Position numbers and translations under genes: made by a program
The notes under the pieces: generated by a model
The model's database searches: none
The model's input: the letters and a program-made list of their open reading frames with translations, nothing else
Told to the model about the DNA's origin: nothing
Shown: piece by piece, positions 1 through 7,827 of the stretch
Numbering within the stretch: position 1 is the first letter of the stretch
How the letters are laid out: every line of letters begins with the position of its first letter
NCBI GenBank assembly: GCA_029288195.1
Contig: JARFPR010000476.1
Coordinates: 1 to 14,503 of the forward strand
Origin: Gammaproteobacteria bacterium
Lineage (GTDB): Bacteria; Pseudomonadota; Gammaproteobacteria; GCA-001735895
Direction of reading: 5' to 3'
DNA length: 14,503 nucleotides

Positions 1-327
1 GGTGTAAACCCCGCCGCGTACGTTGAATTCTGCGTTGACACGCATAAAACGTGGTGAGATAGCCAACACCAGGTCTGAAAGTATCTTGTTGGTGACCGCC
101 TCATGAAATGCGCCATGATCGCGATAGGACCAGAAATAGAGCTTCAAGGCCTTTAATTCCAGGCATAGCTTATCGGGCACATACTGGATTTCGATGCTGG
201 CGAAGTCAGGTTGCCCGGTCAGTGGACACAGGCAGGTGAATTCGGGCGTGTCGATATGAATCGTGTAATCGCGCTCCGGATTAGGATTATCGAAAGTGTC
301 CAACTCGCTGGAGGGCTGAGTAGTCAT
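1..327 (-). CDS. queF: NADPH-dependent 7-cyano-7-deazaguanine reductase QueF, 5' part (cut by window edge)
   Basis: QueF reduces the nitrile preQ0 to the amine preQ1 with NADPH in the cytoplasm, a late step in making the tRNA base queuosine. The first 109 residues are visible; the C-terminus lies beyond base 1. FTCLCPLTGQPDF (residues 30-42) carries the catalytic Cys34, which forms the thioimide with the substrate, and Asp41, the proton donor by family knowledge. The QueF motif follows at 57-64 (ELKALKLY), then HGAFHE with His75/Glu76. Because the catalytic module starts almost at the N-terminus, this is the short, unimodular (YkvM-like) form, not the roughly 280-aa bimodular form of E. coli. 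The ATG at 325-327 was chosen because family similarity begins soon after it. The gene diverges from smc and has its own promoter. Confidence 0.95.
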   Translation of the reverse strand, partial: MTTQPSSELDTFDNPNPERDYTIHIDTPEFTCLCPLTGQPDFASIEIQYVPDKLCLELKALKLYFWSYRDHGAFHEAVTNKILSDLVLAISPRFMRVNAEFNVRGGVYT

Positions 328-384
328 ATAGTTTCTCGCAGGTTGTTACGGGCCGCCACAGCACAACGGCGTCCGCGGCGCGCT

Positions 385-412
385 ATTATATCCGGCTGTT
401 CGGAATTGGCAA
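385..412 (-). promoter_or_regulatory. Putative sigma70 promoter of queF
   Basis: On the minus strand a perfect TATAAT (385-390) lies 16 bp downstream of TTGCCA (407-412), 57 bp upstream of the queF ATG. This is a sequence match only; the transcript start is inferred near 378. Confidence 0.6.
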
Positions 413-449
413 TTAATTGACCGGTTTTACTGTTGCCGGATAACGCAAA

Positions 450-458
450 TGATATACT
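450..458 (+). promoter_or_regulatory. Putative extended -10 promoter of the smc run
   Basis: TGATATACT fits the extended -10 pattern TGnTATAAT (one mismatch), about 40 bp upstream of the smc ATG. No good -35 hexamer sits at 16-18 bp; a TTGACC at 417-422 is 30 bp away, too far to pair with it. The ATG at 498 also lacks a clear Shine-Dalgarno sequence. Confidence 0.45.
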
Positions 459-497
459 CGGCACGCAAAAAATTTTACCCTGGAATTTCTCGCACAG

Positions 498-3400
498 ATG
501 CGCCTCAGTCAAATTAAAATAGCCGGCTTCAAGTCGTTTGTCGACCCGAGCAAAATCATGTTTCCGGCCAACGTTACCGGAATCGTCGGCCCCAACGGTT
601 GTGGTAAGTCCAACGTAATTGATGCGGTGCGCTGGGTTATGGGCGAGTCTTCGGCCCGCAACCTGCGTGGCGAATCGATGGAAGACGTTATTTTCAGCGG
701 CTCTTCCAGCCGTCAGCCGGTGGGCCAGGCCTCGGTAGAACTGGTTTTCGATAACTCTGACGGCCGGGTTAAGGGTGAATATGCCCAGTACAACGAGATA
801 TCGGTTAAACGAATCTCGACCCGTGTCGGCAAGTCCAAGTACTTTCTGAATAACACCCGTTGCCGACGTCGCGATATTGCCGATATTTTTCTCGGCACCG
901 GCCTCGGTCCGCGCAGTTACTCGATAATTGAACAGGGTATGGTAAGTCGCGTAATCGATGCGAAGCCGGACGAGTTGAGAGTTTACCTCGAGGAGGCTGC
1001 CGGCATCTCCAAATACAAGGAACGGCGTCGTGAAACCGAAACCAGGATTCGACATACGCGCGAGAACCTGGACCGCCTGATCGACTTGATCGAGGAAATC
1101 GACAAACAGCTTACGCGACTCGATCGGCAGGCGAAAACAGCGGCAAAATACAAGCAGCTGAAACAGGATCAGCGTCGGCTCGAAGCCGAAAGCCTGTTGC
1201 TGCAAAAACGGGTCTTCGATGACGAAATCGATGTGCAAAAACGCAAGCTGGCCACGGTTGAAACAGACATGGAAAAGCGTACGGCAGGATTACGTGAAAC
1301 CGAACTCGAGATCGAACAGTGCCGACAGAAACTGACCGAGGCAAGCGAGCAGCACAACCAGGTACAGGGGCAGTTCTACAAAGTGGGTTCAGAGATTTCG
1401 AGCAAGGAACAGGCGATCGAACATCAGAAGAGTTTGCAGCAGCGCAGCCGCCAGGAACTGGCCGGCCTCGAACAGTCTTTACAGGATGCGGGAAAAATAC
1501 TGGCCGATGATGGCGATAAACTGGGGCAACTGGATCTGCAACTTGCCGAAATTACGCCTGAACTCGATACCAGTAATGAAACGCTTCAGCAACAGCAAGC
1601 TTCGCTCGAGCAGGCGGAAGCAAAAATGCACGAGTGGCAGGAATTGTGGGATCAGTTTCGGCGCGAATTCCACCAGGTTCATGAATCAGCGCAGATCGAG
1701 AATCGGGGTATCGAACATATCGAACGCCAGGTGCAGCGTACCGAGCAGCAGCGCTCACGACTGCAGCAGGAGCTTGATAACCTTGATGCTTCCGACTCGG
1801 TTCAGGAAATTAACCAGCTCGAGTCGAGCGTTGAGGCAAGCACCGAGGAGTACGCAGCAACCGCGGCGCAGGTACAGACACGAGCCGAAGAGATCCAGGG
1901 GCTGCGCGGCAGTTGTGAAGAACTGGCCAACCAGCTCGACGAAAAACGAAACCAGATGCAAACCCTGAGTGGTCGACTGAGTTCGCTGGAAGCCCTGCAG
2001 CAACATGCGCTTGCCGAGACCAGCGACGAGGTCAAGCAATGGCTCGAGCAGAATCGAATAGATTCAACTCGTCGACTGACCAGTCTGCTCAAGCTCAAGG
2101 GCGATATCGGCAAGGCAGTTGAAGTCGTACTGTCTCCGTTTCTGGGAGCCTATTGCACCTCAGCGGGTGAGCCTATACCCGGCGCCTTCATAGCTAATCA
2201 AAATGTTACCGTATTTGACCGCGAGCCAGTTCGATCTCGCGCCAATGATCGGGAATGGGCAAAACTGTCTGACTATATCGAATGCGACGTCGATCTGTCG
2301 TCTATCCTGGACGGGATCTACCTGTGTCGGGATCAGCAGGACCTGCACTCAAAGCGAGCCCAGCTGGTAGCGGGTGAAAGTCTTGTCACTTCCCAGGGTT
2401 TATGGGCTGGTGGTAACTGGATACTGCAGCTGGGTGAAGAAGATCAGCAGGCCGGCACCATTGCACGAGCTCAGGAGATCGAATCGATACGCGCGCAACT
2501 CGAACAGATTACGCCGAGTGCGATGGCAATAAAATCGCACAATGATGGTGATCGACAGCGTTTACAGGTCCTTGAACAGGCATGGGACCAGGACCAGAAA
2601 TCGCTGGCTGAGCTACAGCAGCAATTATCCGAACTACGCCAGCAGTTAAGTAACCAGAAAAGCCAGGCCGAACAGGTTCAAAACCGACGTCAGCAGTTGC
2701 AAACCGAACTGACTGAACTTGACGAACTTAAGCTCGGCCACACCAGTGAACTGCAATCAAATAGCGCCAAGCGTAATGATTTTCTCGAGCAAATCGCGCA
2801 GATGTCGGAGCTCGAGAACGCGTTACAGGCGCAAAAACAACAACGGCAGCAACAACTTGCCGAGACCAGGCAAGCGCTACAACAAGCGCTTGAAAATGCA
2901 CATCAGCAACAGATTCAGCAACAGGCGCTTGAGACGGAGCAGCGCACAACGCGCTCGAATATAGAGCGCATCGAGCAACAAAAGGATCAGTTTGAGCAGC
3001 GTATCAAGGAGCTCGATAGCGTTATAAATAGTGCTGTCGATCCGATTGGCGAGCTGGAAAGCGAATTACAGGAGTTGCTGAAACAGCGCAATCATATCGA
3101 ACAGGAACTCAGTCTCGCGCTGCAGGCCGTGGCCGAAATCGATAATCAGCAGCGTGAGTTTGAAACCGAGCGCAATACCCGTCAGCAGCGCGTCGATGAA
3201 TTTCGCAATCAGCTTGAACAGGAACGCATGCAGATGCAGGAAGCCAGTATTCGTTGCAAAACGATCGAGGAACAATTGCAGAAATCGGGACAGGATATCA
3301 GCACATTGCAGCAAGAGCTGGACCCGGAAGCCGAGCTGGGCCAATGGAGTACGCGTCTTGAAAAACTGAATAAACGTATCGATCGCCTGGGACCGATCAA

Positions 3401-4004
3401 TCTCGCAGCAATCGATGAGCAAAAGGAACAGGCCGAGCGAAAACAATACCTGGATGCGCAACACCAGGACCTGATATCGGCTCTCGATACCCTCGAGGGT
3501 GCGATCCGGAAAATTGACAAGGAAACCAGAGATCGTTTCAAGGAGACTTTCGAGCAGGTCAACAGTCGCCTGGTAGAACGCTTTCCAAAGTTGTTCGGCG
3601 GCGGCGAAGCGCACCTCGAGATGACAGAAAACGATTTGCTTAACACCGGCGTACAAATCATGGCGCGCCCGCCGGGTAAGCGCATTACCAATTTACAGCT
3701 GTTATCCGGGGGAGAGAAGGCGCTCACCGCAGTGGCATTGATTTTCGCAATTTTTGAGCTCAATCCTTCTCCGTTCTGCATGCTGGACGAGGTCGATGCC
3801 CCGCTCGATGATGCCAATGTTGGACGTTTTTGCGCCATGGTTGGCGAAATGTCGGAGCAGGTACAGTTCATCATAATCACCCATAACAAGATAACCATGG
3901 AAACAGCACAAAGTCTTAATGGTGTCACCATGCATGAACCCGGGGTATCACGACTGGTCTCGGTCGATGTCGGCGAAGCGGTGGTTCTTGCCGGGGTTCA
4001 GTAA
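498..4004 (+). CDS. smc: Chromosome segregation protein SMC
   Basis: This is the ATPase core of the bacterial condensin (Smc-ScpAB), which organises the chromosome and helps segregate sister origins. The 1168 residues have the full family layout. Walker A GPNGCGKS is at 31-38, followed by coiled coil to about 500, a hinge at about 505-650, and a second coiled coil. The C-terminal head carries the ABC signature LSGGEK (1069-1074) and Walker B FCMLDEVDAP (1093-1102, Asp1097/Glu1098). The coiled coil is very rich in Gln, densest around 770-815. The stop overlaps the zipA start by one base (TAATG). ScpA and ScpB are not in the window. MukB is excluded by the head motifs and the length. The start is set by the conserved N-terminus MRLSQIKIAGFKSFVDP. 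Confidence 0.98.
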   Translation: MRLSQIKIAGFKSFVDPSKIMFPANVTGIVGPNGCGKSNVIDAVRWVMGESSARNLRGESMEDVIFSGSSSRQPVGQASVELVFDNSDGRVKGEYAQYNEISVKRISTRVGKSKYFLNNTRCRRRDIADIFLGTGLGPRSYSIIEQGMVSRVIDAKPDELRVYLEEAAGISKYKERRRETETRIRHTRENLDRLIDLIEEIDKQLTRLDRQAKTAAKYKQLKQDQRRLEAESLLLQKRVFDDEIDVQKRKLATVETDMEKRTAGLRETELEIEQCRQKLTEASEQHNQVQGQFYKVGSEISSKEQAIEHQKSLQQRSRQELAGLEQSLQDAGKILADDGDKLGQLDLQLAEITPELDTSNETLQQQQASLEQAEAKMHEWQELWDQFRREFHQVHESAQIENRGIEHIERQVQRTEQQRSRLQQELDNLDASDSVQEINQLESSVEASTEEYAATAAQVQTRAEEIQGLRGSCEELANQLDEKRNQMQTLSGRLSSLEALQQHALAETSDEVKQWLEQNRIDSTRRLTSLLKLKGDIGKAVEVVLSPFLGAYCTSAGEPIPGAFIANQNVTVFDREPVRSRANDREWAKLSDYIECDVDLSSILDGIYLCRDQQDLHSKRAQLVAGESLVTSQGLWAGGNWILQLGEEDQQAGTIARAQEIESIRAQLEQITPSAMAIKSHNDGDRQRLQVLEQAWDQDQKSLAELQQQLSELRQQLSNQKSQAEQVQNRRQQLQTELTELDELKLGHTSELQSNSAKRNDFLEQIAQMSELENALQAQKQQRQQQLAETRQALQQALENAHQQQIQQQALETEQRTTRSNIERIEQQKDQFEQRIKELDSVINSAVDPIGELESELQELLKQRNHIEQELSLALQAVAEIDNQQREFETERNTRQQRVDEFRNQLEQERMQMQEASIRCKTIEEQLQKSGQDISTLQQELDPEAELGQWSTRLEKLNKRIDRLGPINLAAIDEQKEQAERKQYLDAQHQDLISALDTLEGAIRKIDKETRDRFKETFEQVNSRLVERFPKLFGGGEAHLEMTENDLLNTGVQIMARPPGKRITNLQLLSGGEKALTAVALIFAIFELNPSPFCMLDEVDAPLDDANVGRFCAMVGEMSEQVQFIIITHNKITMETAQSLNGVTMHEPGVSRLVSVDVGEAVVLAGVQ

Positions 4005-4714
4005 TGGATGCAAATACCTTTAGATGGGTTCTAATCCTAATCGCCGTATTGCTGGCTGTCGGAATCTATCTTTACGGCTTGCACCAGGGACGCTTGCGCA
4101 AGCGCAGTGCTGACGAGACTTTTACCCGCGAAGAGCTCGATTCAGCCTTTGTCGAAGACGAGCAACTGGATGTTGAGCTGAGTAACCTTAACCAGGTACT
4201 CAGGGACAACGAGGAGGAAGAAAATTTCGATGAGATTCTGGTTAGTCCCGCCGTGGAGGAAAAGCAGCCCCCGCTTGCACTGCCTGACCCCGAAATTTTT
4301 GTGCCGACCGTGCTCGCCGCAAAAGATGAAGACCGCCTGGTCAGCTACCATCTCAGGCATGGTGATTTTCGGCTGATTACCGGTGAAGAAGCCGATGCCG
4401 CAATGCGGGACTCTGGCCTGGAACTGAATGCCGATGGCTTTCTCGAGTTTCGCGAGGAAGGAGAGGTCGCTTTCCAGGTGGCCAGCCTCACTGCGCCCGG
4501 TGATTTCTCAGGCATCGAAAAACTCGAGTTCGCCACCCTCGGATTCAATTGTTTTATCGATCTTGATTTGTGCGCGAATCCGCGCCTGGCTTTCGAGGCG
4601 ATGTTAAAAAAAATCGATGAGCTGGTGCGCCTTTTGAATGTCGAGGTTTACAAGTCCAACCAGGACCTCCTGACCATCAGCGATATCACCAGCGTGCGTG
4701 AAAAGCTCGCCTGA
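4004..4714 (+). CDS. zipA: Cell division protein ZipA (divergent)
   Basis: ZipA tethers FtsZ filaments to the inner membrane at the septum. Residues 7-25 form one N-terminal membrane segment followed by a basic stretch (GRLRKR, 29-34), the topology of ZipA. Residues about 112-236 resemble the FtsZ-binding C-terminal domain, best in FQVASLTAPGDFSGIEKLEF (157-176) and the following FATLGF, FEAML and LLNVEVYKSNQDLLT stretches. At 236 aa it is shorter than E. coli ZipA (328 aa). The linker (about 36-105) is acidic (runs such as DNEEEENFDE) instead of Pro/Gln-rich. The IFHR-like strand typical of the family is not recognisable. Position between smc and ligA matches the order known in Pseudomonas and supports the call. 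The gene starts inside the smc stop codon, so translation is probably coupled. Confidence 0.85.
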   Translation: MDANTFRWVLILIAVLLAVGIYLYGLHQGRLRKRSADETFTREELDSAFVEDEQLDVELSNLNQVLRDNEEEENFDEILVSPAVEEKQPPLALPDPEIFVPTVLAAKDEDRLVSYHLRHGDFRLITGEEADAAMRDSGLELNADGFLEFREEGEVAFQVASLTAPGDFSGIEKLEFATLGFNCFIDLDLCANPRLAFEAMLKKIDELVRLLNVEVYKSNQDLLTISDITSVREKLA

Positions 4715-4733
4715 GATGCAGGCTGGCCGAGGC

Positions 4734-6755
4734 ATGTCGATTCCCAAATCCAGTAAAGCCGAAGCTGCACAACTTCGCCAGGCGTTATCCGAACATAACT
4801 ATCATTACTACGTGCTTGATGATCCGCTAGTCACTGACCAGGAATACGACCGCCTGTTCCGTCGCTTACAGCAACTCGAACTTGAACACCCCGGGCTGGT
4901 AACGCCAGATTCACCGACGCAACGGGTGGGTTCTGAACCAGCCAGCCACTTCGAAAGCGTGACCCATGAAGTGGCGATGCTGTCGCTCGATAATGCCTTT
5001 GACGAGGAGGAAATGCTCGCTTTCGATCGCCGCTTGCGTGACAAACTGGATCGTGACTCGGCACTGGCCTATTGTGCCGAGCCAAAGCTCGATGGTCTTG
5101 CGGTCAGCCTGCTTTACGAGGCGGGTGAACTGGTGCGGGCAGCCACCCGCGGCGATGGTCGCAGTGGTGAAAATATAACCGCGAACGCCCGCACTATCGC
5201 GTCAATACCATTGCGCCTGATTGGTGATAATCTGCCTCGACGGATCGAGGTTCGAGGCGAGGTTTACATGGAACTGGAAGGCTTTGCTGCGCTCAACCGC
5301 AGTCAGCAGCAGGACGGAGGGAAAGTATTTGCCAATCCACGTAATGCGGCTGCCGGCAGCCTGCGCTTGCTGGATTCACGCATTACAGCCAGCCGCCCAT
5401 TGACGTTTTGCAGCTACGGTACCGGTCTTTGCGAGGGAGTCGAATTACCGCCAGGCCAATATCAACAGATGCAATTTCTGCGTGCTATCGGGATCCCGAT
5501 AAGTCGTCAAATCGAATTGCTCGACTCGATTGACGATTGTCTCGATTACTATCAACGCATACTGGCACAGCGTGATGAACTCGCTTTCGATATCGACGGC
5601 GTGGTGTTCAAGCTCGATGACATTGAGCAGCAACGCGAGGCCGGGTTCGTTTCCCGCGCCCCGCGTTGGGCGATTGCCTACAAGTTTCCGGCGCAGGAAG
5701 TCATGACACGGCTGCTGGATGTCGATTTTCAGGTGGGACGAACGGGTGCACTAACGCCGGTCGCAAGACTGGAACCGGTCGCGGTCGGCGGGGTAATGGT
5801 TAGTAATGCAACATTGCATAATATGGACGAGATCGAGCGTAAGGATATTCGTATCGGTGATATCGTTATCCTGCGCCGGGCTGGAGATGTCATTCCTGAA
5901 ATCGTGGCGCCGGTAATCCAGCAACGGGAAGGCAAATTAAAACGGCCTCGAATGCCGTCGCGCTGCCCGGTGTGTAATTCGGAAGTGATACAGCAAAGCG
6001 GCCAGGCGGCGTATCGCTGCGTCGGCGGACTGGTTTGCGCGGCACAGCGCAAGGAAGCGATCAAACACTACGCATCGCGCAAGGCGATGGATATCGAAGG
6101 ACTTGGAGATAAACTGGTTGAGCAAATGGTAGAGCAGGGTATGATCGAATCGGTCGCCGACCTTTATCATTTAGAGCTTGAACAGGTCGCGGGCCTTGAG
6201 CGAATGGCAGAAAAGTCGGCACAAAATCTGCTGCAGGCACTCGAGCAAACCAGGACCACCAGTCTCGCACGATTCATCTATGCCCTTGGAATTCGAGAGG
6301 TTGGCGAAGCGACCGCAGAAGCGCTGGCAGGTCACTTCGGTAACCTCGAAGTAATCATGGATGCGGATGTCGAAAGCCTGCAACAGGTCGAGGACGTGGG
6401 GCCGGTGGTGGCCGAAAATATCAGGCACTTTTTCGATCAGCAGAGAAACAGGGACATCATCGATCAATTGTTAGACCAGGGTGTTAACTGGCCGGCGATC
6501 GATCTCTCCCATCGGCAGCTGGATCAATCGCTGGCGGGCAAGACCTACGTGATTAGCGGCACTTTGAATGGCTACAGTCGCGACCAGGCGGCGAGTTTGC
6601 TAAAAGCGCGCGGTGCCAAGGTGAGTGGCAGTGTCTCATCGAAAACCAGCGCGCTTATCGGCGGAGAAAATCCTGGCTCCAAGCTGGCCCGGGCCGAGGC
6701 GCTGGGAGTCGAAGTGCTGGACCAGGCGGGATTCGAAAGCCTGATAGAGGGTTAA
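4734..6755 (+). CDS. ligA: NAD+-dependent DNA ligase LigA
   Basis: LigA seals nicks in DNA during replication and repair, using NAD+ as adenylate donor. From this ATG the protein is 673 aa (E. coli 671). In order: the Ia domain with its Tyr-rich HNYHYYVLDDP (21-31), the adenylation domain with KLDG and nucleophile Lys118, then the OB fold. The zinc finger is Cys411, Cys414, Cys429, Cys435, with the same spacing as E. coli. The HhH region follows, with GLEXXA-type repeats and ALGIREVGE, and a BRCT domain closes the protein from about 595. Starts at ATG 4716 (one base after the zipA stop) or GTG 4698 are also open. I chose 4734 because the length and Lys position match the family, but its Shine-Dalgarno sequence is weak, so the start is uncertain by 6-12 codons. 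Confidence 0.97.
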   Translation: MSIPKSSKAEAAQLRQALSEHNYHYYVLDDPLVTDQEYDRLFRRLQQLELEHPGLVTPDSPTQRVGSEPASHFESVTHEVAMLSLDNAFDEEEMLAFDRRLRDKLDRDSALAYCAEPKLDGLAVSLLYEAGELVRAATRGDGRSGENITANARTIASIPLRLIGDNLPRRIEVRGEVYMELEGFAALNRSQQQDGGKVFANPRNAAAGSLRLLDSRITASRPLTFCSYGTGLCEGVELPPGQYQQMQFLRAIGIPISRQIELLDSIDDCLDYYQRILAQRDELAFDIDGVVFKLDDIEQQREAGFVSRAPRWAIAYKFPAQEVMTRLLDVDFQVGRTGALTPVARLEPVAVGGVMVSNATLHNMDEIERKDIRIGDIVILRRAGDVIPEIVAPVIQQREGKLKRPRMPSRCPVCNSEVIQQSGQAAYRCVGGLVCAAQRKEAIKHYASRKAMDIEGLGDKLVEQMVEQGMIESVADLYHLELEQVAGLERMAEKSAQNLLQALEQTRTTSLARFIYALGIREVGEATAEALAGHFGNLEVIMDADVESLQQVEDVGPVVAENIRHFFDQQRNRDIIDQLLDQGVNWPAIDLSHRQLDQSLAGKTYVISGTLNGYSRDQAASLLKARGAKVSGSVSSKTSALIGGENPGSKLARAEALGVEVLDQAGFESLIEG

Positions 6756-6757
6756 CC

Positions 6758-7111
6758 ATGATACTTGACGAAGCGCAGCAGGCCGAACTTAAAAAATATA
6801 CCTACGCGGTATATATTTTGTTGGCCCTGTCCTTTCTCACGCTGATCACGCCGATCATCGGGGTGATCATTAACTACGTCAAGGATGATGACGTACGTGG
6901 TAGTTGGCTGGAATCGCATTTTAGGTGGCAAAAGGCCACTTTCTGGTATGGTCTGCTGTGGACGGTACTGGGAGTATTGACCACTCCGTTACTCATCGGT
7001 TACGGGGTGCTCGGGGTGGTAACCATCTGGCTGATCTACCGTATCGCGCGTGGCTGGATTTTTCTGGTCGATGGTAAAGAGATGTACCGCGTAACAACAG
7101 GAGAAAATTAA
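6758..7111 (+). CDS. Small inner-membrane protein, DUF4870-like
   Basis: The function is unknown. The 117-aa protein has three hydrophobic segments (about 17-41, 60-76 and 78-98). A charged loop (KDDDVRGSWLESHFRWQK) separates the first two, and a short polar tail follows. The overall pattern resembles small proteobacterial membrane proteins of the DUF4870 type; the assignment is by eye and only moderately sure. The start has a good ribosome binding site (AGAGGG, 6 bases upstream) two bases after the ligA stop. Its stop overlaps the msrB start by one base, so it is almost certainly co-transcribed and perhaps co-translated with msrB. No catalytic motif is visible. Confidence 0.85.
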   Translation: MILDEAQQAELKKYTYAVYILLALSFLTLITPIIGVIINYVKDDDVRGSWLESHFRWQKATFWYGLLWTVLGVLTTPLLIGYGVLGVVTIWLIYRIARGWIFLVDGKEMYRVTTGEN

Positions 7112-7503
7112 TGAATAATGATGAGCAATGGCGCAGCAAGTTGAGCCCTGAAGAGTATCGCGTGTGCCGGGAAAAGGGCACCGAGCCCCCGTTTAGCGGT
7201 GAATATAATAGCAATCACCGCAGCGGCAGGTATCTTTGTAAATGCTGCGGTGAAGCCTTATTCGATTCCACTGACAAGTACGACTCCGGTTCAGGCTGGC
7301 CCTCGTTTGACCGGCCCGCTTCGGACCAGGTGATTCGTGAAGAGGCGGATTCGAGCCACGGCATGCGACGTGTCGAGGTCATGTGCGATCGTTGTGGTTG
7401 CCACCTCGGGCATGTATTCGAAGACGGCCCGCAAGATAGCACCGGTATGCGTTACTGCATCAACTCGCTGTCACTCGAGTTCGAGGCTGGTGACAATGAA
7501 TGA
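7111..7503 (+). CDS. msrB: Peptide-methionine (R)-S-oxide reductase MsrB
   Basis: MsrB repairs the R epimer of methionine sulfoxide in proteins, with thioredoxin as usual reductant. The 130 residues hold the complete domain. Structural zinc cysteines are Cys43/Cys46 (CKCC) and Cys92/Cys95 (CDRC), and SGSGWPSF is at 59-66. The catalytic site RYCINSLSL (114-122) has nucleophile Cys116. Many MsrB proteins have a resolving Cys in the SGxGWPSF loop; here that position is Ser61, so any resolving thiol must be elsewhere, for example Cys97 or Cys45. A strong AGGAG lies 7 bases before the ATG. The 3' end overlaps cyaY by 8 bases. Confidence 0.97.
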   Translation: MNNDEQWRSKLSPEEYRVCREKGTEPPFSGEYNSNHRSGRYLCKCCGEALFDSTDKYDSGSGWPSFDRPASDQVIREEADSSHGMRRVEVMCDRCGCHLGHVFEDGPQDSTGMRYCINSLSLEFEAGDNE

Positions 7504-7819
7504 GTCTGATTTCGATCTGCTCGCTGAAGACACCATGACCGCGATTGAGGAAGCGATTGATGATTGCGGGGTTGATATCGATTACGACACTGCCGGTGGT
7601 ATTCTAACGCTTGAATTTGCCAATCGAAGCCAGATCATCATCAACAAGCAAACTCCGCTCTCGCAGATCTGGGTCGCGGCACGCAGCGGTGGATTTCACT
7701 TCGATTATGATGCGGCAAACCAGTGCTGGCGATTGCAGGGCAATGACGAGGAACTGTTTAGCTGCCTCAGTCGCTACTGTAGTGAACAGGCCGGTGAAGC
7801 AGTAAAGCTCGAGAATTAG
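7496..7819 (+). CDS. cyaY: Iron-sulfur cluster assembly protein CyaY (bacterial frataxin)
   Basis: CyaY binds iron and modulates the IscS/IscU machinery that builds iron-sulfur clusters. The 107-aa product fits the family length (E. coli 106). The N-terminal helix is acidic (FDLLAEDTMTAIEEAIDD, the iron-binding ridge). The beta-sheet core contains GGILTLEFANRSQIIINKQ and LSQIWVAARSGGFHFDY, the most conserved frataxin stretch. The start ATG at 7496 lies inside the end of msrB, with GAGG 9 bases upstream; a longer in-frame extension to 7337 has no family similarity and is not used. The next gene encodes a Rieske-fold protein without cluster ligands, an intriguing neighbour for an iron-sulfur assembly factor. 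Confidence 0.95.
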   Translation: MNESDFDLLAEDTMTAIEEAIDDCGVDIDYDTAGGILTLEFANRSQIIINKQTPLSQIWVAARSGGFHFDYDAANQCWRLQGNDEELFSCLSRYCSEQAGEAVKLEN

Positions 7820-7827
7820 TTTTTGCC

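Noticed and set aside
417..422. TTGACC as the -35 of the smc promoter
   Set aside because: It is 30 bp from the TATACT element, far beyond the usable spacing.
324..1238. Open frame of 304 codons on the minus strand across the smc start
   Set aside because: It is antisense to the highly conserved SMC head domain and runs over both divergent promoters. It arises from the codon bias of smc.
3066..3931. Two long open frames antisense to the 3' part of smc
   Set aside because: They mirror the Gln/Glu-rich coiled coil and the conserved head of SMC and show no family features of their own.
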